Under the pieces are notes generated by a model. That model did no database searches and was not told the DNA's origin. It saw only the letters and a list, made by a program, of their open reading frames with translations. A stretch of 64,000 nucleotides of DNA from Megaera_A sp965233855. Lineage in GTDB: Bacteria; Pseudomonadota; Alphaproteobacteria; Rickettsiales; Rickettsiaceae. The DNA is taken from positions 1,364,001 to 1,428,000 of the forward strand of contig OZ247586.1 of NCBI GenBank assembly GCA_965233855.1, written 5' to 3'. The translations under genes were made by a program, and so were the position numbers. Positions 1-7,844 of the stretch are shown here, piece after piece (positions within the stretch are counted from its first letter, which is position 1; every line of letters begins with the position of its first letter).

Positions 1-148
1 TAAAAGCAGCTCTTGCTCTGGTCATAATGTTGCTGGTGATCCAGATGCGTGGATTCTTGTTCCAAAAGGTGAGTGTGATAAAATTAACAAAGGAGATCTA
101 TCTGGAGTTAGTGATGAAATTAAAGCTAAAATTGATGCAAAGCATTAA
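1..148 (+). CDS. bufA: BufA-type bufferin precursor (DUF2282), C-terminal end
   Basis: This is the 3' end of a gene that starts before the window. It reads open from base 2 to a TAA at 146-148. The visible tail has two cysteines around a GDPDAWILVPKGEC core, which resembles the end of DUF2282 proteins, the small periplasmic bufferin precursors. In that family, cysteines are modified by a DUF692 (MNIO) enzyme with a DUF2063 partner, and the product binds metal such as copper. The call rests mainly on context: the next genes on the same strand are DUF692, DUF2063 and DoxX, the usual partners. An IS982 element now lies between this gene and its maturation genes. The signal peptide and first cysteines lie outside the window. 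Confidence 0.68.
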   Translation, partial: KSSSCSGHNVAGDPDAWILVPKGECDKINKGDLSGVSDEIKAKIDAKH

Positions 149-202
149 CATTTAGTGTTTGAATCATTATTTGAGTTCCCTTAAAAAGGAATGGTATTAC
201 TT

Positions 203-230
203 CCAATCTTAAGTTTAAGCTTGGGATTGG
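203..230 (+). promoter_or_regulatory. Intercistronic hairpin downstream of bufA
   Basis: Arms 203-213 and 220-230 pair over 11 positions (two G-U pairs) around a six-base loop. No U-run follows, so it looks more like an RNA-stabilising or attenuating hairpin than a strong intrinsic terminator. It sits between bufA and the bufBC-doxX genes and could keep precursor mRNA in excess over enzyme mRNA. That role is inferred. Confidence 0.4.
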
Positions 231-343
231 ATCGTATTGATTAAAGATTAGTCTTATACGAAATTCTTTGTTTTCACATAAAATATTTTAATACTCATAT
301 TACTTATTAGTGCCAGCATGGTCTTGAGTTTTTTGGTTATCTT

Positions 344-1312
344 AACCCGAACTATGTATAAGAAAAGGACTGCATAGCTAGTGATATTGGGGTATTCTGT
401 ATTTTTGCAATCTAAAAAAGGTACCCCAATGAATATAGATTACGATAGTTTGTTCTGCTTTGTCGATGATTTTTGTAAAGGATTTGAAAATTGGTACAAA
501 AAGACACTCATTACCAGTGGTATTAGAAAGCGTAATAAACCATGTAAAATGAGCTTGTCAGAAATAATAACTATCCTGATAGCTTTTCATCAATCTGGAA
601 TGTCATGCTTTAAATATTTTTACCTAGAACTTATGAGGAATCACAGAAACTTATTCAGCTACTTAGTACATTACGATCGCTTTACAGCACTAATAAAACT
701 TGCTTTCCCTGCTGTGGTTTGCATGCTTAAAAGCCTTGAAGGTAAGGTAACAGAATATATGTTTATAGATGCAACGCCTATGGCTGTTTGTCATAATCTT
801 CGAGAAAAAAGACATAAAGTTTTTAAAGGATTAGCTAAAAAAGGCAAGACTTCTACTGGTTGGTTTTTTGGCTTTAAGTTGCACTTTATTCTCAATACAT
901 TCGGAGAAATTGTAAGTATGACTATTACTGGTGGCAACGTTAATGATCGTTCTCCAGTTATGGAAATGGTGAAAGGTATTACTGGTAAACTTATTGGTGA
1001 TAAAGGGTATATATCCAAAAAACTATCCGCTGAATTATTTGAACAAAAAGTGACTTTGATTACTAAAATCAAAAAGAATATGAAAAATATTTTAATGGAT
1101 ACTACAGATAAAATGATGTTGATGCGTCGTAGTTTTATTGAGACTATATTCTCCTCTATGAAGTCATTGAATACTTTGATTCATAGTAGGCACAGATCAC
1201 CTATCAACGCTTTTTCTCACTTATTTGCTGGACTCATAAATTACCAAATTAGAACTGATAAACCATCTCTAGATCAAATGGTAAAATTAGATTCTTATGC
1301 ATAGTTGGGGTT
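344..1312 (+). mobile_element. IS982-family insertion sequence, copy A
   Basis: The element is 969 bp. Its ends form a 19-bp inverted repeat with two mismatches (AACCCGAACTATGTATAAG at the left, the complement of CTTATGCATAGTTGGGGTT at the right). GGTTATC occurs at 335-341 and again at 1309-1315, which suggests a short target duplication, although the right copy overlaps the terminal GG of the repeat. The element holds one transposase gene. A second copy of the same length lies inverted at 28858-29826. It has landed between bufA and bufB. Confidence 0.9.
429..1304 (+). CDS. IS982-family transposase
   Basis: The product is a 291-residue DDE transposase. An upstream ATG at 381 is possible, but MNIDYDSLF at 429 matches the usual family start, and the first 16 codons of the longer reading look like leader DNA. 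The N-terminal part is helical and probably binds DNA. The catalytic part carries the MFIDATPMAVC segment (first Asp), GGNVNDRSPV and IGDKGYIS (second Asp), and a Glu in the RRSFIETIFSSMK region. Its translation is identical to that of the copy at 28866-29741, so both inserted recently and may still be active. Confidence 0.93.
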   Translation: MNIDYDSLFCFVDDFCKGFENWYKKTLITSGIRKRNKPCKMSLSEIITILIAFHQSGMSCFKYFYLELMRNHRNLFSYLVHYDRFTALIKLAFPAVVCMLKSLEGKVTEYMFIDATPMAVCHNLREKRHKVFKGLAKKGKTSTGWFFGFKLHFILNTFGEIVSMTITGGNVNDRSPVMEMVKGITGKLIGDKGYISKKLSAELFEQKVTLITKIKKNMKNILMDTTDKMMLMRRSFIETIFSSMKSLNTLIHSRHRSPINAFSHLFAGLINYQIRTDKPSLDQMVKLDSYA

Positions 1313-1328
1313 ATCATACTAAATTTAT

Positions 1329-2171
1329 ATGCTAAATTCATCTATTGGTATCGGCCTTCGTTCGCCACATCTTAAACAATTTGTTTCTGAACAACCAGAT
1401 GTTGGTTGGGTAGAGGTTCATAGTGAGAATTTTTATTCTTTAGGCGGGCCTGCTTTTGATTGTTTGTTGGAAGTTAGAAAGAATTATCCAGTCAGTTTGC
1501 ATGGAATTGGAATGTCTCTAGGTTCTTACGAGGGGCTAGATGAGAACCATCTAAATAAGGTAAAAAAGTTAATTGATATAATTGATCCTTTTTTAGTTTC
1601 CGATCATTTATCATGGAATACTGTGTCTGATAAATTTTTGCCAGATTTGCTACCAACCCCATTTAATGATGAGTCTTTAGAAATTTTTGTTAAAAATATT
1701 TCTGTCGCACAAGAAAAGATAGGCAGAGAATTGTTATTAGAAAATCCTTCTACATATTTTGAGTTCAATGAATCGACTATGTCTGAGTTTGAGTTCTTAA
1801 ATATATTAACAAAAAAGACGGGGGCAAAGGTGATTCTAGATATAAATAATATATATGTATCTGGTTTAAATAATGGTTGGTCGCCTCTTGAATATATAAA
1901 AAATATTAATGCATCAATTGTTAAAGAGATTCATTTATCTGGTCATGTTGTCAAGGAATTATCTAACAATACGAAACTATATATAGATTCACATAGTGAT
2001 CATGTTTGTGATGAGGTTTGGGAATTATATGAAGTAGCTCTAAATATGTTTGGGAAAATTCCCACATTATTAGAGTGGGATGTGGATATTCCAGAGCTTT
2101 CTGTTCTTGTGGATGAGGCTAAAAAAGCTGAGAAATATTTAAGTGCTATATCTGAGAAACAATATGCATAA
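1329..2171 (+). CDS. bufB: DUF692 family MNIO enzyme, BufB-type
   Basis: The protein has 280 residues and belongs to DUF692 (UPF0276), now called MNIO, multinuclear non-heme iron oxidative enzymes. These are TIM-barrel proteins that modify cysteines in short precursor peptides. Expected segments are visible: IGIGLRSPH at the N-terminus, SLHGIGMSLGS near residue 60, a VSDHLSW segment near residue 92 and ILDINNIYVS near residue 170. The His, Asp and Glu metal ligands of the family fall in such segments. It overlaps bufC by 8 bp. No clear Shine-Dalgarno sequence precedes the start. The IS982 element ends 16 bp upstream, so expression may now depend on read-through or on a promoter made by the insertion. 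Confidence 0.85.
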   Translation: MLNSSIGIGLRSPHLKQFVSEQPDVGWVEVHSENFYSLGGPAFDCLLEVRKNYPVSLHGIGMSLGSYEGLDENHLNKVKKLIDIIDPFLVSDHLSWNTVSDKFLPDLLPTPFNDESLEIFVKNISVAQEKIGRELLLENPSTYFEFNESTMSEFEFLNILTKKTGAKVILDINNIYVSGLNNGWSPLEYIKNINASIVKEIHLSGHVVKELSNNTKLYIDSHSDHVCDEVWELYEVALNMFGKIPTLLEWDVDIPELSVLVDEAKKAEKYLSAISEKQYA

Positions 2172-2931
2172 TTTGAAAGAATTGCAGAGTAAATTATTGC
2201 TCGGAATTATGGAAAATAATTTATCCTTAGATTTTGTTAAGCAAAATGGTGATATAGATGTTGTTGATAGACTTCAAATTCATCGAGATACTGTGCTTGA
2301 AAATTTTGTTTCTTCATTAAAGATAATCTATCCAGGTGTTTGGAGATTAGTGGGTGAAGAATGCGCTAGAGGTGTTTCTTTAGCCTATTCACATAATTTA
2401 ATGCATATAAGAAATCGTGATGATATGAATTCTTTTGGAGAGGATTTTCCAGAATTTTTAAGGAATTTTGCATCTACTAATCATCTAGAATATTTAGCTG
2501 ATTTTGCTATGTTGGAATGGTTGCGTGCTAGAAGCTATGAGGCTATGAATGAGTCTTTTTTATCTATTGAAGATATGCAGGATTTTTTTATTAACAGTGA
2601 TGAAGGTGGTAGGTTAGAACTTAACTCATCAATTTATTTTTTAAAATCAAGATTTCCATTAATGAATATTCAAGAATTATTGGATAATCCAGAAATTAAT
2701 GAACTAATTATGGATGATTCAGATTCATATATTATTGTGTGCCGTCTGCAAGGGAAAATAGAAACTTTATATTTATTAAAGAATCAATGGCAATTTTTAT
2801 ATAATCTTAATAATGGTGATGCTATTGGTAAAGCTATAGAGTGTTTTGCAGATAAGGAAGTTGAGAGTGAGTTATCTACTATGATTCAGCTATTATTATC
2901 TAAACGAATGATAAAAAGAATTGTGGAGTAG
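2164..2931 (+). CDS. bufC: DUF2063 (BufC-type) partner protein
   Basis: The protein has 255 residues if it starts at the ATG at 2164. An earlier ATG at 2143 would overlap bufB more deeply. The N-terminal ~100 residues match the DUF2063 putative DNA-binding fold (QSKLLLGIMENN, then LQIHRDTVLENFVSSLKIIYPGVWRLVG). In bufferin and related systems this domain is the recognition partner that presents the precursor to the DUF692 enzyme; it is not known as a regulator there. The C-terminal half is less conserved. The 8-bp overlap with bufB points to translational coupling. The next gene, DoxX, follows after 3 bp. Confidence 0.8.
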   Translation: MHNLKELQSKLLLGIMENNLSLDFVKQNGDIDVVDRLQIHRDTVLENFVSSLKIIYPGVWRLVGEECARGVSLAYSHNLMHIRNRDDMNSFGEDFPEFLRNFASTNHLEYLADFAMLEWLRARSYEAMNESFLSIEDMQDFFINSDEGGRLELNSSIYFLKSRFPLMNIQELLDNPEINELIMDDSDSYIIVCRLQGKIETLYLLKNQWQFLYNLNNGDAIGKAIECFADKEVESELSTMIQLLLSKRMIKRIVE

Positions 2932-2934
2932 AAG

Positions 2935-3396
2935 ATGATTGATCGTATTGAGAATTTACAAAATAGCATGATTGGGAAGATATATTTTGCTGTAGTAAAA
3001 TTTGCGAATAAATATTTATTTTCTGCTTTATTGTTCTTTATGAGATTTTGGATAGCAAAGATTTTTTGGTATGCAGGTCTAACAAAAATAAGTAGCTGGC
3101 AATCAACTGTGTATTTATTTAAGTATGAGTATGCCGTACCTATTATTCCTGCTGAACTTGCTGCAGCAATGGCGACTGCCACTGAATTGACTGCTCCAAT
3201 ATTTTTAGTTTTAGGTTTGATGACAAGATTTGCAGCATTTCCAATGCTTTGTATGGTAGCTGTGATCCAGTTTACGTATCTTAATTTGATAGATCATTTA
3301 TATTGGGTGATTTTACTATGCACTATAATATTTCACGGTGCTGGAAGATATTCTTTAGATTATTTAATTTGTTATAAGACAAGGAATAATATTTAA
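2935..3396 (+). CDS. DoxX family membrane protein
   Basis: The 153-residue protein is hydrophobic, with about four membrane segments (near residues 28-48, 65-85, 88-108 and 118-138). It matches the DoxX family (PF07681), with the FWIAKIFWYAGLTKISSW segment and a PAELAAAMATATELTAPI helix. DoxX members often close DUF2282-DUF692-DUF2063 operons, and the 3-bp spacing to bufC supports one transcript. Its exact role is not settled; it probably acts in the inner membrane in redox or metal-stress handling. Confidence 0.8.
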   Translation: MIDRIENLQNSMIGKIYFAVVKFANKYLFSALLFFMRFWIAKIFWYAGLTKISSWQSTVYLFKYEYAVPIIPAELAAAMATATELTAPIFLVLGLMTRFAAFPMLCMVAVIQFTYLNLIDHLYWVILLCTIIFHGAGRYSLDYLICYKTRNNI

Positions 3397-3426
3397 GATG
3401 GGAATTGGTATAATATCTAATTTGAC

Positions 3427-3705
3427 TTAACCAAAATTGCCTGCGTAGCTTTTTTTAGGAATCTTTGCTTCTTTAGGCTTGATGATTTCATATTGATATC
3501 CTTTTTTCTCAGCAAAAGCAATTGCCTCTTCTAGTATATCAAATGAGATTTTAATTTCATTTGATATATCTGACGATGAAGTCCTTCCCATAATGGTCTC
3601 CTTAAAACGTCTTTCAGGTTTTTTTACAAATTCTAGTTGCCAACGAATCTCACTATCGGCAGATTGCATGGCAGACTTAGCTGGCTTTGAAATTCTCACT
3701 TGCAT
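3427..3705 (-). CDS. NADH dehydrogenase accessory subunit, NDUFS4-like
   Basis: The 92-residue protein matches the NDUFS4 / ETC complex I subunit family (PF04800). The usual landmarks are the alternating strands with TRWQLEF-like IRWQLEFVKK, the middle TSSSDISNEIKISFD stretch, a helix EEAIAFAEKKGYQYEI, and the C-terminal KSYAGNFG. In alphaproteobacteria and mitochondria this soluble subunit binds the peripheral arm of respiratory complex I. It stands alone here and is divergent from xseB, sharing a short intergenic promoter region. The match is good across the whole length. Confidence 0.85.
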   Translation of the reverse strand: MQVRISKPAKSAMQSADSEIRWQLEFVKKPERRFKETIMGRTSSSDISNEIKISFDILEEAIAFAEKKGYQYEIIKPKEAKIPKKSYAGNFG

Positions 3706-3750
3706 ATTAAAAACAAATATTGTTTAATTGGCTTAAAAATATTCTATCTT

Positions 3751-3990
3751 ATGACAAAGTCAAAATCCATTGAAAAGATAAGTTTTGAATCTGCTCTTGC
3801 CGAACTTGAAGATATAGTAAGAAAAATTGATACAGGTCAAGAAAATTTGGCAGATGCTGTTGATAGTTTTGAACGCGGTGTTTTATTGAAAAAGCATTGT
3901 GAGAAAATGTTGAAAGATGCAAAGTTAAAGATTGAAAAAATTACTAGCTCAAGTGAAGGTGAAATAAAGACTACCGAGGTTGATCTTTAG
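3751..3990 (+). CDS. xseB: Exodeoxyribonuclease VII small subunit
   Basis: The protein has 79 residues from the ATG at 3751, close to the usual XseB length. A longer frame opens at 3700, but the added residues are not typical of the family. XseB forms a coiled-coil sheath around XseA, the catalytic subunit that degrades single-stranded DNA. The signature is visible: ISFESALAELEDIVRKIDTG near the start, then LADAVDSFERGVLLKKHCEKML. The stop overlaps the GTG start of mltG by one base (TAGTG), so the two are co-transcribed. xseA is not in the window. Confidence 0.93.
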   Translation: MTKSKSIEKISFESALAELEDIVRKIDTGQENLADAVDSFERGVLLKKHCEKMLKDAKLKIEKITSSSEGEIKTTEVDL

Positions 3991-4997
3991 TGCTTTTTTC
4001 AAATTTATTGAAAATCAAGTTATTCATTTTGATATCAATTTCTGTCGTGATTATTTGCTTGGCGAATATTCTCGGCGGATATCTTTTTCTGCCTGGCGAT
4101 TTAGATGAAGAAAAGATTATCATCATTAAGCCTAGATTATCTATACATAAAATTAGTGCTCTTCTTGAAAAAGAAAATATCATTAAGAATGCTAAATTGT
4201 TTGAGGTAATTAGTCAGATATATTCATATCATTCTCCTTTAAAAAGTGGTGAGTATAAATTCACGAAAAACATTACTCCATATCAGGTTCTCAGAAAGCT
4301 TGTAATTGGTAGATCTGTTGTTCATCGATTATTTATTCCAGAAGGTTATATGGTCAGTCAGATACTTGATATGGTGAATGGCCAAGAACGATTAGTTGGA
4401 AAAATTAATGGTAATGTCCCGGAAGGGTATTTAATGCCTTCAACTTATTTTTATACATATGAAGATCAAAGAGAGAAGCTGATTGATGCAATGCGTAAGA
4501 ATATGTCTAGTGCACTTGATGAAGTGATGGTAAAGCTCTCAAAAGATTCTCCTTTAAAAACCAGGAAGGATGTTTTAATCCTTGCATCTATTATTGAAAA
4601 AGAGGCTGGTAATGATCAAGAGCGACCGAAAATAGCTGCAGTTTTTATTAATCGTCTTAAAAAGGGTATGAAATTACAAGCAGATCCAACGACCGTATAT
4701 GCTATTACTAAAGGTGAGTATAAGTTTGATAGAAGTCTTAAAAGAAAAGATTTGAGGATTAAATCACCATACAATACTTATCATATTTATGGATTACCGA
4801 TTGGGCCCATTAGTTGTCCAGGGCGTGCATCACTAGAAGCAGTGGTTTCTCCTGCAAAAACTAATGCTTTATATTTTGTTGTAAATGGTACAGGTGGTCA
4901 TAGTTTCTCTAAGACCCTCAAAGAACATAACCGACATGTACGAAAATTTAAGGCGCGTATTAGGCAGCAGAGATTAGCTAAAAATAAATCAAAGTAA
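3990..4997 (+). CDS. mltG: Endolytic murein transglycosylase MltG
   Basis: The 335-residue protein uses a GTG start that overlaps the xseB stop. It has one N-terminal membrane anchor (about residues 9-29), a LysM-like region, and the YceG catalytic domain. The catalytic Glu lies in ILASIIEKEAGND (about residue 205), followed by the typical VFINRLKKGMKLQADPTTVY and a C-terminal PIGPISCPGRASLEA segment. MltG cuts nascent glycan strands in the inner membrane and so ends peptidoglycan chains. Its presence shows the organism still makes at least some peptidoglycan, in line with dapD nearby. Confidence 0.94.
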   Translation: MLFSNLLKIKLFILISISVVIICLANILGGYLFLPGDLDEEKIIIIKPRLSIHKISALLEKENIIKNAKLFEVISQIYSYHSPLKSGEYKFTKNITPYQVLRKLVIGRSVVHRLFIPEGYMVSQILDMVNGQERLVGKINGNVPEGYLMPSTYFYTYEDQREKLIDAMRKNMSSALDEVMVKLSKDSPLKTRKDVLILASIIEKEAGNDQERPKIAAVFINRLKKGMKLQADPTTVYAITKGEYKFDRSLKRKDLRIKSPYNTYHIYGLPIGPISCPGRASLEAVVSPAKTNALYFVVNGTGGHSFSKTLKEHNRHVRKFKARIRQQRLAKNKSK

Positions 4998-5004
4998 TTT
5001 AATA

Positions 5005-5050
5005 CATTTCACAACTTAAATTATATATCCGTATTTCAAGTTGGGAAATG
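5005..5050. terminator. Bidirectional terminator between mltG and the MscS-like gene
   Basis: Arms 5005-5017 and 5038-5050 pair over 13 positions with one mismatch. The hairpin lies between convergent genes, 8 bp after mltG and 5 bp after the MscS-like gene on the other strand. T- and A-rich sequence follows on both sides. Confidence 0.6.
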
Positions 5051-5054
5051 GTGT

Positions 5055-5558
5055 TTATTTCAGGAGAGTAACTTTTTCTGATAGTAATTTTGAGTTTGGT
5101 ATCAGATGTTTTCCTGTTTTATCTTCAATAGTAGTATACCTCATATCAATATCAATAACTATTCCTTCCACGCCTAGTACAGAGATTCTAGATTTTATCT
5201 TAAATGGTTGATAGAAAAGTATAAGCAATCCAGCAACGCTGCTTGCAAGTACATCTTTTAGGGCAAAGCCGAGTGCAAAGCCAGTTAATCCAAGGCCTGC
5301 AATCAGTGAGCTAACATCAATGCCCCAAACTCCTAGGAGCGTAATAATAGCAACGATCCATAAAAGAGTTCCTGCAGTGCGAACTACGAATAATATGATG
5401 TGGTTCTTAAATTTTGCGGCTTTTCTACTGAGAATTTTAGTTATTATTGTTTTTGTAATTATCCAAACTGCTAAAAAGCCAGCTATGATAAAAAGACTAA
5501 GTATGAATTGTGGTAAAAGCGTAAAAATTGATTCTATCAAAGAGTTAGTTTTATTCAT
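5055..5558 (-). CDS. Small mechanosensitive ion channel, MscS family
   Basis: The 167-residue protein is a short MscS-type channel. It has three membrane helices (about residues 12-36, 50-75 and 80-105). The last holds the glycine/alanine-rich pore helix of the family (LIAGLGLTGFALGFALKDVLASS), followed by a small beta domain (FKIKSRISVLGVEGIVIDIDMRYTTIE) ending in LIPNSKLL. It lacks the long cytoplasmic vestibule of MscS, so it is a minimal form. It likely releases osmolytes when turgor rises. It is a single gene ending towards mltG. Confidence 0.85.
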   Translation of the reverse strand: MNKTNSLIESIFTLLPQFILSLFIIAGFLAVWIITKTIITKILSRKAAKFKNHIILFVVRTAGTLLWIVAIITLLGVWGIDVSSLIAGLGLTGFALGFALKDVLASSVAGLLILFYQPFKIKSRISVLGVEGIVIDIDMRYTTIEDKTGKHLIPNSKLLSEKVTLLK

Positions 5559-5626
5559 ATACGAATTGTTTATTTATATTCTAATATAAGAATAAGTATC
5601 TAATGATAAAAGTAAAATAAATTTGC

Positions 5627-6241
5627 TTAGCGCAGGATAAAATCAATTTTATTTCCAATCATGATGTCTATATCTTGCGCCGAAGGAGGTGCAGGAACAA
5701 ACTCAGTCTTCACTTGAATAAACTGATTTGGTGACATGTTAATATTAGTATGATCATCAATTAGAGATTTTATTATTCTACCACTATTATCAAATAAACG
5801 GATTCGCACTAGTGGCATTTTAAGATTCTTTGCAGAATTATTTAAAACTTTATAGCTCACTGTGATTTTGTTAATCTCTTTTTGATTCTCGATTTTGATA
5901 TCACGAATGCTTAGTTGATTGCTATTAAGTAGCGAGTCAAAACCAAGATTATTTGGAAATAGCATAACAAGCATAAATATGATCATGCTAATCATGAATA
6001 TTGGTAATGCATATAAATATGGTTGAATTCTTATAGGTAGTAAGGCTGGAAGATTCACGCCATTTCCAAGAGGCGCTGCCTCAATTGGTGCGAGCACTGT
6101 TGGCTCAATGCGAACAGGGCTATCCAGTTTTTGATGCCATATATGTGAACATTTAGAACATTTTACTTTTCTTCCATGTTTTCCAATTTGCTCTGGTGTT
6201 ACCACAAATTTTGTATCACATTCTGGGCAAGCAATATACAT
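5627..6241 (-). CDS. MJ0042-type zinc-ribbon protein with a membrane segment
   Basis: The 204-residue protein begins with a zinc ribbon (CPECDTKF at residues 5-12 and CSKCSHIW at about 28-35) of the MJ0042 type. A membrane helix follows (about 77-97), then a DUF3426-like beta-rich domain. In alphaproteobacteria such proteins are common but poorly studied; the topology suggests a cytoplasmic zinc finger and a periplasmic domain. Nothing in the neighbours fixes a role. It is divergent from dapD, with a 110-bp shared promoter region. Confidence 0.8.
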   Translation of the reverse strand: MYIACPECDTKFVVTPEQIGKHGRKVKCSKCSHIWHQKLDSPVRIEPTVLAPIEAAPLGNGVNLPALLPIRIQPYLYALPIFMISMIIFMLVMLFPNNLGFDSLLNSNQLSIRDIKIENQKEINKITVSYKVLNNSAKNLKMPLVRIRLFDNSGRIIKSLIDDHTNINMSPNQFIQVKTEFVPAPPSAQDIDIMIGNKIDFILR

Positions 6242-6351
6242 CCGCGTAAAATCCTAAAAAAATTAGTTATAAATACAAAAAACTATTTACGTTGCTTAAA
6301 AATATAGTTATTTGTTGCTATATTCAACAATTTTTATAGATAGAGTCAAAC

Positions 6352-7176
6352 ATGCAAGATCATATTACAGCAATTGAAGAAATTTGGCAAACAAGAGATT
6401 CACTAAATAAGGAGTCACAGGATTTTTCAAAGGCAAAACAAATTATTGATGCAGTTCTATCTGAATTAGAAGACGGAAAAATATCGGTTTGTGAGAAGAA
6501 AGAAAATGTTTGGCAAGTAAATGAATGGGTAAAAAAAGCTATTTTGCTTAATTTTCGTACATCAGAAATGAAAATATATGATGGAAACTCCATGCGTTGG
6601 TATGATAAAATTGATCCAAAATATTCAGAAAATGATGATGAAAAATTAAAAGCATCTGGTGTAAGACTTGTTCCCGGCGCCTTTGTCAGGAAAGGTGCAT
6701 ATCTTGCTAAAAACGTAGTAGTCATGCCTTCTTTTATTAATATTGGTGCATATGTTGGTAGCGGAACCTTGGTTGATAGCTGGGCAACAATTGGTTCATG
6801 TGCGTATGTTGGTAAAAATTGTCATATTTCTGGAGGTGCCGGAATTGGCGGAGTTCTTGAGCCCCTTCAAGCAAAGCCAGTGATTATAGAAGATAATTGC
6901 TTCATTGGAGCGCGTTCTGAGATCGTTGAAGGTGTGCTTGTTGAAGAAGGTGTGGTTATCAGTATGGGCGTGTTTATTGGCGCATCTACAAAGATTGTTG
7001 ATCGCTATACAGGTGAGATATCATATGGCAAAATCCCAGCATATTCTGTAGTAGTCCCTGGTTTTTTACCAGCCGAAAAACCTAACCTACCAGGCCTTTC
7101 CTGCGCAGTAATTATCAAAAAAGTAGATCAAAAAACAAGAGAAAAAACCAGTATTAATGAGTTGCTTAGGGATTAA
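6352..7176 (+). CDS. dapD: 2,3,4,5-tetrahydropyridine-2,6-dicarboxylate N-succinyltransferase
   Basis: The 274-residue enzyme transfers succinyl from succinyl-CoA to tetrahydrodipicolinate, a step of the succinylase route to meso-diaminopimelate and lysine. It has an N-terminal helical domain and a left-handed beta helix with hexapeptide repeats (IGAYVGSGTLVDSWATIGSCAYVGKN). The substrate-binding stretch GGAGIGGVLEPLQAKP follows. Length and motifs match the family throughout. In an obligate intracellular bacterium this gene mainly serves peptidoglycan crosslinking, which agrees with mltG upstream. Confidence 0.96.
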   Translation: MQDHITAIEEIWQTRDSLNKESQDFSKAKQIIDAVLSELEDGKISVCEKKENVWQVNEWVKKAILLNFRTSEMKIYDGNSMRWYDKIDPKYSENDDEKLKASGVRLVPGAFVRKGAYLAKNVVVMPSFINIGAYVGSGTLVDSWATIGSCAYVGKNCHISGGAGIGGVLEPLQAKPVIIEDNCFIGARSEIVEGVLVEEGVVISMGVFIGASTKIVDRYTGEISYGKIPAYSVVVPGFLPAEKPNLPGLSCAVIIKKVDQKTREKTSINELLRD

Positions 7177-7281
7177 ATTTTTTTTAGAGGTAGTAAGGGA
7201 ATTGGTGCTTTGTCAACTTGACGGCTCTTGAAGCATATATAACTCTGGGGGAAATTATTAAAAAAACTAATAGATGCCTGT

Positions 7282-7560
7282 TATAAGTAGATAAAGAGCT
7301 AGATATTTTTACATTAGTAGCTTACTATGGTATGTTGATGGAAGGTTATCTGAAAAGAAACGTGATGAATTAAGTGGCTCAATAATAGAACATTTATCTA
7401 AAAACGATGGAGAACGCTTATGAGAATAATTGCAGATAATTACATTGAAAAAGGCTTAAATAAAGGCATTGAGCAAAGAAATGTAGAAATAGCTTGCCAT
7501 ATTCCAAAGAAAAACACTGATATTAAGTTCATCTCTTCTGTTACGGATCTTTATTACTGA
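7282..7560 (+). pseudogene. Remnant of an Rpn-family nuclease (transposase_31 type)
   Basis: Two short open pieces in different frames give the C-terminal part of an Rpn/YhgA-like recombination-promoting nuclease. The first (7286-7423) reads WYVDGRLSEKKRDELSG and ends HLSKNDGERL; the second (7420-7560) continues MRIIADNYIEKGLNKGIEQR. That is the usual ending of this family, whose PD-(D/E)XK domain lies further N-terminal and is missing. No other gene is visible in 7177-7844. An intact relative lies at 50398-51306. Confidence 0.6.
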
Positions 7561-7844
7561 CAACATTTTGAAATTCAAAATTAAGATGTAAGCAGTCAGT
7601 ATAATTAATTAGCACTAATTTTATCGTATAATACTATGTACTTCCTCTAGCAATTGAATTTTAGGTTAGACTACCATTTATAAAAGTACATAAATTGTAT
7701 AGGGTTTTTTACATATTTTATTGAGGGAGCTCAAAAGGCATTGAGTTTTAAAACTTCTCAAGAACTTTATGAATTCCATATAAATTTCTCTTAGTTTGTT
7801 AATCTAGACTTTAAAATACACAGTACATTAATAAACATTATATC

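Noticed and set aside
791..1072. Open frame of 93 codons antisense to the IS982 transposase (and its twin at 29098-29379)
   Set aside because: It is a shadow of the conserved transposase frame; both copies show it only because the IS copies are identical.
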